From NCBI GenBank assembly GCA_004375725.1, contig SOKS01000127.1, forward strand, positions 1 to 8,377: DNA of 8,377 nt, written 5' to 3'. Below the pieces are notes generated by a model, which saw only the letters and a list, made by a program, of their open reading frames with translations, was not told where the DNA came from and did not search any database. Position 1 is the first letter of the stretch. The number at the start of each line of letters is the position of its first letter. A program made the position numbers and the translations under genes. Of this stretch, positions 1 through 5,386 are shown piece by piece. The DNA is from Dehalococcoidia bacterium. GTDB lineage: Bacteria; Chloroflexota; Dehalococcoidia; Dehalococcoidales; RBG-16-60-22.

Positions 1-522
<522 letters not shown>

Positions 523-558
523 ATATTTTTTGGCTTGAACTTCCTTCCGCTATCCAGT

Positions 559-570
559 TGTTAAAGTGCT
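559..570 (-). promoter_or_regulatory. boxA-like antitermination site in rRNA leader
   Basis: The minus strand reads AGCACTTTAACA, matching 10 of 12 positions of the E. coli rrn boxA (TGCTCTTTAACA). It lies about 37 bases upstream of the 16S 5' end and about 20-30 bases after the predicted transcription start. In known rrn leaders boxA binds NusB/NusE to build an antitermination complex. The function here is inferred from sequence and position. Confidence 0.65.
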
Positions 571-574
571 CGAG

Positions 575-589
575 GCGCTCTTAAAGCGC
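575..589 (-). promoter_or_regulatory. small hairpin in rRNA leader (boxB-like position)
   Basis: GCGCT and AGCGC can pair into a perfect 5-bp stem around a 5-base loop. It sits directly upstream of the boxA-like site and at the very start of the predicted rRNA leader, where a boxB hairpin would be expected. The stem is short, so it may be coincidental. Confidence 0.35.
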
Positions 590-596
590 AAATTTA

Positions 597-625
597 ATCA
601 TATCACAGCACTTTTCGTTTGTCAA
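597..625 (-). promoter_or_regulatory. sigma-70 type promoter of the 16S rRNA gene
   Basis: On the minus strand there is a perfect -35 TTGACA (625-620), a 17-base spacer, and -10 TATGAT (602-597), preceded by an extended -10 TG (TGA before TATGAT). The predicted start is near 590, giving a leader of about 70 bases before the mature 16S. An AT-rich tract further upstream (640-672) could serve as an UP element. This is the strongest promoter match in the window, as expected for an rRNA gene. Confidence 0.8.
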
Positions 626-640
626 TATCGCCAAAACGGA

Positions 641-670
641 TTGTACGGGTATATTATTTTGGTATATTAT
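641..670 (+). promoter_or_regulatory. candidate birA promoter
   Basis: TTGTAC (641-646) is followed 18 bases later by TATTAT (665-670), or 16 bases later by TATATT (663-668). This would give a transcript with about 30 bases of leader before birA. A second consensus -10, TATAAT at 687-692, lacks a convincing -35 and would leave only about 10 bases of leader. The region also overlaps the upstream flank of the divergent rRNA promoter. Confidence 0.4.
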
Positions 671-672
671 TT
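648..672. repeat. 12-bp tandem direct repeat between divergent promoters
   Basis: GGTATATTATTT occurs at 648-659 and again at 661-672, with one base between the copies. It covers the likely birA -10 region and lies 20-50 bases upstream of the rRNA -35. It could be a binding site for a protein using direct repeats, a duplicated -10 region, or an UP-element-like AT tract. Confidence 0.6.
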
Positions 673-709
673 AACAGCGACTTAATTATAATCACGAAGC
701 TGAGCGGAT

Positions 710-1522
710 ATGGCAACGGATGTACTATCGCCGGAACTGGTAACAAGTGGGCTGGAAACACGTTTTATCGGGCAGAGAGTTATTCATTTCCTCAGCCATG
801 GCTCAACGATGGCAGCGGCCAAGCGGGAAGCAAGGCGAACGGCGGCTGAAGGAACCGTGGTCATCACTGAAGAACAAACGGCAGGGAAGGGTCGGGCAAA
901 GCGTGTCTGGTTATCACCAAAGGGAAGCATCTCGCTTTCTGTAGTTCTCTATCCCGGTATATCTCAACTCCCTTATCTCATTATGATCACCTCAGTAGCT
1001 GTGGCGCGAAGCATTGAGATGGTTACTGGCCTCAAAACGCAGCTCAAATGGCCCAATGACGTCCTTATCAAGGGCAAGAAAGTCTGCGGCATACTGATTG
1101 AAAATGAACTACAGGGTGATAGAGCAACGTGGGCCATTATTGGCATTGGCATTAATGCCAACATCAGGATGAAGGATTTTCCAGAGATAGCCGCTACGGC
1201 CACAAGCCTGTCTGATGAACTGGGGAAAGGCATTTCGCGTGTGGAAGTCATCCGCTGCCTGTTCGTTGAGATGGAAAACCTGTACCTGTCTCTGGGGGAT
1301 GGGGAGCTCATCTATCAAGAGTGGCGTGACCGTCTCATAACACGAGGTAGAAGAGTTCAGGTGGTCGACGGCAAAAAAAGGCTTGAAGGCGTGGCCGAAA
1401 CCGTCACAAAGGATGGAAGTCTGGTACTAAGGCATGACAATGGCTCTATAAGCTATATTGTCGCCGGGGATGTTACCCTGCGTAATACAAGGTTAGACTC
1501 CCCGGCGACGTTAGGTCAATAG
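710..1522 (+). CDS. birA: Biotin--[acetyl-CoA-carboxylase] ligase, class I (no DNA-binding domain)
   Basis: This enzyme activates biotin with ATP to biotinyl-AMP and attaches it to a lysine of biotin carboxyl carrier proteins in the cytosol. The 270-residue product shows the catalytic-domain motifs in order: STM (32-34, usually STN), the biotin/AMP loop TAGKGRAKRVW (57-67), KWPNDV (113-118), GKKVCGILIE (122-131, with K124 at the catalytic-lysine position), and GIGINAN (145-151). A C-terminal beta domain follows (about 220-257, ending DVTLR). The N-terminal winged-helix seen in E. coli BirA is absent, so it should not repress biotin genes. The usual GRGRxGR loop reads GKGRAKR: the arginine equivalent to E. 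coli R118 is kept, but a glycine is replaced by lysine. An in-frame stop at 701-703 fixes ATG 710 as the first start; the ribosome site is weak. About 13 residues extend past the usual end. Confidence 0.93.
   Translation: MATDVLSPELVTSGLETRFIGQRVIHFLSHGSTMAAAKREARRTAAEGTVVITEEQTAGKGRAKRVWLSPKGSISLSVVLYPGISQLPYLIMITSVAVARSIEMVTGLKTQLKWPNDVLIKGKKVCGILIENELQGDRATWAIIGIGINANIRMKDFPEIAATATSLSDELGKGISRVEVIRCLFVEMENLYLSLGDGELIYQEWRDRLITRGRRVQVVDGKKRLEGVAETVTKDGSLVLRHDNGSISYIVAGDVTLRNTRLDSPATLGQ
1460..1509. repeat. 11-bp perfect inverted repeat at the 3' end of birA
   Basis: GTCGCCGGGGA (1460-1470) and TCCCCGGCGAC (1499-1509) are exact reverse complements separated by 28 bases. The GC-rich stem lies within the last codons of birA, just before the convergent gene junction. 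There is no U-tract directly after the stem on either strand (a five-T run occurs only at 1536-1540), so it is not a standard intrinsic terminator. It could still block or protect the 3' ends of the two converging transcripts. Confidence 0.6.
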
Positions 1523-1546
1523 AGCTGACTTCTGCTTTTTCGCTGA

Positions 1547-2317
1547 CTATTTGGATTCTTCTAGCGTACTCGGGGAAGAACGACCGAATGCCTTGAGAAA
1601 CTCTATTGGTATCGGGAAGAGTATGGTGCTATTCTTCTCACTGGCTATCTCGCTAAGTGTCGAGAGAAAGCGAAGCTGAATTGCCGCCGGCTCTCTGCCG
1701 ATGATATGTGCCGCCTGAGCCAGTTTCTCTGACGCCTGAAGCTCACCTTCGGCATGAATGATTTTGGCGCGTCTTTCTCTTTCTGCCTCGGCCTGTGCCG
1801 CCATAGACCGTTTCATCTCTTCGGCGAGTTCAACTTCCTTGATTTCCACGGTGCTGACCTTGACTCCCCAGGGGTCAGTATGCTCGTCAATGATTTTTTG
1901 CAGCATCTGGTTGAGCTTCTCTCTCTGCGCCAGTAGCTCGTCAAGTTCGGACTGTCCCAGGACATTGCGCAGCGTTGTCTGTGAAATCTGGGAAGTTGCC
2001 CGAATATGGTCCAGAACCTTGACCACGGAAGACTCGGGGTCAACTACGCGGAAGTAGACCACGGCGTTTACCCTGACGGTTACGTTGTCCTTGGTGATGA
2101 CTTCCTGCGACGGAACATCCATGGTGACCACGCGCAGGTCAACCTTTACCATCCGGTCAACGAACGGGATGATAAGAAACAGGCCCGGACCTTTGGCGCC
2201 AATTAACCTTCCCAATCGGAAGATTACGCCGCGTTCAAATTCGGTGACGATTTTTATGGCCATGGAGAGAATCATAAGCACCGCGAAAGCAATGATGACG
2301 ATAACAATTATATTCAC
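1547..2317 (-). CDS. Slipin: stomatin/SPFH (band 7) membrane protein
   Basis: This 256-residue protein is a slipin, the bacterial stomatin type that forms oligomeric scaffolds on the membrane. It has one N-terminal transmembrane segment (about 2-22), then the SPFH domain with EFERGVIFRLGR, GPGLFLIIPFVD, and VRVNAVVYFRVVDPE. A charged alanine-rich coiled-coil follows (AAQAEAERERRAKIIHAEGE), then the family tail ILFPIPIEFLKAF. The length is typical. The start is GTG at 2317, supported by an exceptionally strong Shine-Dalgarno 7 bases upstream. It is the last gene of the operon beginning with the NfeD protease; in characterised pairs (for example Pyrococcus PH1511/PH1510) the protease cleaves the hydrophobic C-terminal region of its stomatin. 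That link is family knowledge; the partnership here is inferred from gene order. Confidence 0.93.
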   Translation of the reverse strand: MNIIVIVIIAFAVLMILSMAIKIVTEFERGVIFRLGRLIGAKGPGLFLIIPFVDRMVKVDLRVVTMDVPSQEVITKDNVTVRVNAVVYFRVVDPESSVVKVLDHIRATSQISQTTLRNVLGQSELDELLAQREKLNQMLQKIIDEHTDPWGVKVSTVEIKEVELAEEMKRSMAAQAEAERERRAKIIHAEGELQASEKLAQAAHIIGREPAAIQLRFLSTLSEIASEKNSTILFPIPIEFLKAFGRSSPSTLEESK

Positions 2318-2319
2318 TT

Positions 2320-2332
2320 GATCACCTCCTTT
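2320..2332 (-). promoter_or_regulatory. Maximal Shine-Dalgarno of the slipin gene
   Basis: The minus strand reads AAAGGAGGTGATC, complementary over 13 bases to the conserved 3' tail of bacterial 16S rRNA (GATCACCTCCTTT). The AGGAGG core is 7 bases from the GTG start, and the site overlaps the stop codon of the preceding gene. This suggests the slipin is translated more strongly than its operon partners, which would suit a scaffold needed in excess. Confidence 0.85.
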
Positions 2333-2636
2333 ACTCTTGCTTGGTAACTCTCAGTTTTAGACCTTCGACCTTAGTAATAAGCACCTCCTCCCCGGGCTCA
2401 GCCTTTCCTTTATCCAGTATTGCCGTCCACTGTTCACCGTAAATGCGAACCACCCCCTTGGGTTCCATCTTAGTGGTTACTTCAGCGGCCTTGCCAATAA
2501 ATTCTTCCCGTCCAGCAGATACCTGCTGCTGGTGAGCGCGAATTCCGTAAATGATGACGACAACAAGGAACGCCACCACCGTCGCGATAACCAGGATTAT
2601 CAGCCAGAGGTCTATTTGTATATATGGTATGCTCAT
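2331..2636 (-). CDS. Short NfeD-like membrane protein with OB-fold (NfeDC) domain
   Basis: This 101-residue protein has one transmembrane helix (about 10-30, LWLIILVIATVVAFLVVVIIYG) followed by a soluble OB-fold-like NfeDC domain (about 42-101, with EEFIGKAAEV and PGEEVLITKVEGLKLRV). It aligns without gaps to the last 95 or so residues of the neighbouring long NfeD protease (GREE-IGK, EPGEEV-IT-V-GL), so it appears to be a tandem partial duplicate lacking the protease and multi-span membrane parts. Its ATG directly abuts the TAA of the upstream gene, with AAGGAG 7 bases before it, so translational coupling is likely. Short NfeD proteins commonly accompany stomatin-family genes and are thought to bind or stabilise them. 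The exact role is unknown. Confidence 0.88.
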   Translation of the reverse strand: MSIPYIQIDLWLIILVIATVVAFLVVVIIYGIRAHQQQVSAGREEFIGKAAEVTTKMEPKGVVRIYGEQWTAILDKGKAEPGEEVLITKVEGLKLRVTKQE

Positions 2637-3947
2637 TTACTGTCTCCTTGCAACGTGTAGTATTAGGCCGTCAACGGCGGTGATAATCACTTCCTCGCCA
2701 GGCTCGATTTGGTCTGTGTCCGATATGGCTGACCAGCGCTCTCCTTTATAAAAGACGGTGCCTTCGGGGTCAAGCGACACCTTCACAAGGGCGCGTTTGC
2801 CAATCATCTCTTCGCGCCCGGTGGCAGCCTGCTTGCGGTGAGCACGTATCGCCCGGTTGACCACGAAAGCGAAGACGGTGGCGATAACAATAGTAACGCC
2901 GGTAATGAGCCACGGGTCTACCTTGAACAGCGGTGAGGCCCCTTTGAATAAGATGAGCGAGCCGATGACCAGCGAAACGACACCTCCGGCGGTGAAAAGA
3001 CCAAAGGTAGTTGTCAGCACCTCACCGAAAAAGAGGCCGAAAGCCAGTGCGATAAGTAGAACGCCGGCCCAGTTGACCGGTAATACACCCAGTGAGAAGA
3101 AAGCCATCAGCAGGCTGATAGCGCCGACCACTCCGGGGAAGATAAGTCCCGGATTGAAGATTTCAACCATAATGCCCAGCATTGCCAGGCTGAGCAATAA
3201 ATAGGCAATATTCGGGTCGGCGATGGTATAGAGGAAATCCTCAATAAGCTTCATCTTAACATGGTTGATGGTGGCACCCTGGGTGTTCAGTGTTATTTCC
3301 CGGCCATCGATGAGGGTGACTTGACGCCCATCGAGTTGGGATAACAGGGTATCAAGGTCGGAGACAACCATATCGACGACGTTCAGTTGCAGCGCTTCCT
3401 GTGAAGTGGCGGAGATACCTTTGCGGACGGCGTTCTCCGCCCATTCCGCATTGCGTCCGTGTCTTGAGGCAAGGTCTTTGATGTAGGCGATGGCGTCATT
3501 GATGATTTTATTCTTCATTTCCTCGGACATCGGTGCTTCGCCATCGCCGCCGAGCGCCACCGGTGTCGCCGCGCCAATGGCCGTGTTCGGCGCCATGACC
3601 GCAACGTGGGCAGCAAGGGTAATGTAGGCACCAGCCGAGGCAGCACGGGCTCCGGCAGGAGAGACATAGACAACTACCGGGACTCTGGCATTGATGATGC
3701 TCTGGATAATGTCGCGCATAGCGGTGTCCAGCCCACCAGGCGTGTCTATCTGAATGATAAGCGCGCTGGCTCCGGTCTCTTCTGCCTGCTCGATGCCACG
3801 GCTGATATAATCGGTCAGGACCGGGTTAATGGTGCCCTTCACGGTGAGCACATCAACTCTGGAACTCCCGGTTTGTGCACGGGCAACAATCGAAACGGCC
3901 AGCAGCAGCCCTATTAAAATAAGTAATATGCGTGAAATTCGGGGCAT
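2637..3947 (-). CDS. Long NfeD membrane-bound ClpP-class serine protease (stomatin operon partner)
   Basis: This 436-residue protein (from the chosen start) has a signal peptide or membrane anchor (1-24, LLILIGLLLAVSIV then ARA). A ClpP/SppA-like protease domain follows (about 30-230), with IQIDTPGG (66-72) and RAASAGAYI around S104. K145 lies 41 residues after S104, the same spacing as the Ser97/Lys138 dyad of Pyrococcus PH1510. Then come several transmembrane helices (about 246-365) and a C-terminal OB-fold NfeDC domain (about 375-436). It probably cleaves membrane or stomatin substrates at the extracytoplasmic face. An upstream ATG at 4013 is possible, but ATG 3947 has AAGGA 5 bases before it and gives a clean signal peptide, whereas the extension looks unrelated. 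It leads the operon ending in the slipin. Confidence 0.92.
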   Translation of the reverse strand: MPRISRILLILIGLLLAVSIVARAQTGSSRVDVLTVKGTINPVLTDYISRGIEQAEETGASALIIQIDTPGGLDTAMRDIIQSIINARVPVVVYVSPAGARAASAGAYITLAAHVAVMAPNTAIGAATPVALGGDGEAPMSEEMKNKIINDAIAYIKDLASRHGRNAEWAENAVRKGISATSQEALQLNVVDMVVSDLDTLLSQLDGRQVTLIDGREITLNTQGATINHVKMKLIEDFLYTIADPNIAYLLLSLAMLGIMVEIFNPGLIFPGVVGAISLLMAFFSLGVLPVNWAGVLLIALAFGLFFGEVLTTTFGLFTAGGVVSLVIGSLILFKGASPLFKVDPWLITGVTIVIATVFAFVVNRAIRAHRKQAATGREEMIGKRALVKVSLDPEGTVFYKGERWSAISDTDQIEPGEEVIITAVDGLILHVARRQ

Positions 3948-3985
3948 AGATATCCTTGATGCCATAATAAATAAAAAAACTCTAT

Positions 3986-4013
3986 ATACTACTATACAAT
4001 AGATGGAACACAA
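3986..4013 (-). promoter_or_regulatory. candidate promoter region for the nfeD-slipin operon
   Basis: The minus strand is AT-rich here, with TTGTGT (4013-4008), a 16-base spacer and TAGTAT (3991-3986); TATAGT and TATATA also overlap this stretch. No single pair is convincing, but this is the only AT-rich promoter-like segment before the operon, and it is followed by an eight-T run on the minus strand. Confidence 0.3.
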
Positions 4014-4019
4014 ATGAAA

Positions 4020-4037
4020 TAGCGGGGAAGGCCGCTA
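4020..4037. repeat. 6-bp inverted repeat between divergent operons
   Basis: TAGCGG and CCGCTA pair around a 6-base GC-rich spacer. The element lies between the candidate minus promoter (3986-4013) and the candidate plus promoter (4050-4079), where an operator controlling both operons could sit. It is short and could be chance. Confidence 0.35.
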
Positions 4038-4049
4038 GCGTGCCCAATG

Positions 4050-4079
4050 TTGAATAGGCTGGTCAGATTGGTGTAGAAT
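4050..4079 (+). promoter_or_regulatory. candidate promoter of the hisZGD operon
   Basis: TTGAAT (4050-4055) and TAGAAT (4074-4079) are separated by 18 bases. A start near 4086 leaves about 20 bases of leader before the hisZ ATG at 4106. That is too short for a T-box or a histidine attenuator, so no RNA-based histidine control is visible. The ribosome site before hisZ is weak (AAGAG). Confidence 0.5.
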
Positions 4080-4105
4080 TTACGAACTACAATTAAGAGT
4101 CAACC

Positions 4106-5386
4106 ATGAGAGTTCAAAGATGTAAAGGTACCCGCGACTTATCTCCCGATGAGATGGCTCGGTTCCGCCTTATTGAGGCAGTTTTCCGGGACAGATGCCT
4201 CCGGTGGGGCTATCAGGAGGTGCGCACGCCAACTATTGAGTACCTCCATCTGTTTACCTCCGCCGGGACGCTTACGCCCAGCATGCTGGGAAGGGTGTAT
4301 TCCTTCCTTGACTGGGATGGATGGAGTGGGGAGAGAGTGGTCCTGCGACCTGATGGCACCATCCCTATTGCCAGGCTCTATATTGATACCATGGCGGACA
4401 AAGGGCTGGCCAGGCTTTTTTATGTGACCAACACCTTTATTTTTGAGGAGACGGGTAAGAAGACACGGGAGCGCTGGCAGTGCGGCACCGAGCTTATCGG
4501 TGTGAATACGCCGGCCAGCGATGCTGAGCTTATTCTTCTTGCTCTGGAGATTCTGAATAATCTGAAGCTGAAAAACGTGACACTCCGGCTATCCCATGCC
4601 GGCCTGATCAAAGCACTGCTGGAACGGCTCGGACTGAGCCTTGAAGAACAGGCGAGGGTTTTCGACCGGATTCTTGATGGAGACGCCAGAGCACTGGCTG
4701 GATTACGAACCGAAAAACCGGAACTGGATGGCATCCTGTTGCCACTGCTCGGTTTAAAAGGGCATTCCGCTGGCTTTTTGAAAAATCTGAAAGCGATTTC
4801 GGCACGAAGCCTGCCGGAGTTTGAGCCATACCTGAATAACTTTATAGATGTTGTCGGTATCCTGGAGAACCTTGGCTGCAAGTATCAGATAGACATCGCC
4901 TCCGGCGCCGGCTTTGAATACTACACCGGCATCATTTTTCAGCTCTATAGCGGCAGAGAGAAGATAGGTGGTGGCGGACGGTATGACGCTCTTGTCCCGG
5001 CCATGGGCGGTGGCGACATTCCCGCCTCGGGCTTCGCTCTCTACATCGACCGCCTTATGAATTCGATAGAACCGGAGATATTGAGGAAACCTGGCGGACA
5101 ATCAGTGCTGGTAAGGTCGGAAGATGACGAGAGTATAAAGGAAGCGTTCAGCGTCGCCAGTCGTCTCCGCGATGCCGGTTATACGGTAGCGTTTGACCTG
5201 GGGAACGGGGAGCCGGCGGATAGGCGCTGGTTATTGGATATACGAGGCAAGCCGCCAAAATATTTGCTGCGGGATACTGTTGATTCGAGCCAGACTGAAG
5301 CACAGACCCCTGACGAAATACTGACCATAATCGAGGAAAAGAGTGGACATCAAGATAGCCTTACCAAAAGGTCGCCTTCTGGATAA
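4106..5386 (+). CDS. hisZ: ATP phosphoribosyltransferase regulatory subunit HisZ (HisRS-like)
   Basis: HisZ is a histidyl-tRNA-synthetase paralogue that activates short-form HisG and gives it histidine feedback control. The 426-residue product keeps the class II fold signatures: KGTRDLSP (7-14), a motif-2-like stretch (109-132), SGAGFEYYTG (about 266-275), IGGGGRYD, and the motif-3-like ASGFALYIDRL. Catalytic residues of true HisRS are missing. The motif 2 arginine (F-R-x-E) is I112 (FIFE), and the arginine of the RGLDYY motif aligns with A268. This and the adjacent hisG argue for HisZ, not HisS. A roughly 95-residue C-terminal region (about 330-426) extends past the core and may be a remnant anticodon-binding-like domain; compact HisZ proteins are shorter. 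The last 44 bases overlap hisG, so the two are probably co-translated and form one complex in the cytosol. Confidence 0.88.
   Translation: MRVQRCKGTRDLSPDEMARFRLIEAVFRDRCLRWGYQEVRTPTIEYLHLFTSAGTLTPSMLGRVYSFLDWDGWSGERVVLRPDGTIPIARLYIDTMADKGLARLFYVTNTFIFEETGKKTRERWQCGTELIGVNTPASDAELILLALEILNNLKLKNVTLRLSHAGLIKALLERLGLSLEEQARVFDRILDGDARALAGLRTEKPELDGILLPLLGLKGHSAGFLKNLKAISARSLPEFEPYLNNFIDVVGILENLGCKYQIDIASGAGFEYYTGIIFQLYSGREKIGGGGRYDALVPAMGGGDIPASGFALYIDRLMNSIEPEILRKPGGQSVLVRSEDDESIKEAFSVASRLRDAGYTVAFDLGNGEPADRRWLLDIRGKPPKYLLRDTVDSSQTEAQTPDEILTIIEEKSGHQDSLTKRSPSG
5333..5337 (+). promoter_or_regulatory. Shine-Dalgarno that sets the GTG start of hisG
   Basis: GAGGA lies 5 bases before GTG 5343, inside the coding sequence of hisZ. 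It supports starting hisG at this GTG, which immediately yields the family N-terminus (xDIKIALPKGRL). Confidence 0.75.

Noticed and set aside
1523..1546. Intrinsic terminator in the birA-slipin convergent gap, including a 7-bp GCTGACT direct repeat (1524-1530, 1542-1548)
   Set aside because: Only 24 bases with a five-T run and no adjacent stem; the direct repeat is too short to mean much.
3948..4013. Upstream ATG starts (4013 and 3965) for the long NfeD protease
   Set aside because: They would precede the only good ribosome site (AAGGA before ATG 3947) and run through the AT-rich promoter-like region; the signal peptide begins properly at 3947.
4086..4105. T-box or histidine leader attenuator before hisZ
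   Set aside because: The likely leader is about 20 bases, with no room for the structure and no run of histidine codons.
4106..5386. Annotation as histidyl-tRNA synthetase (hisS)
   Set aside because: Motif 2 arginine and the RGLDYY arginine are both replaced, and the gene overlaps hisG; HisZ fits better.
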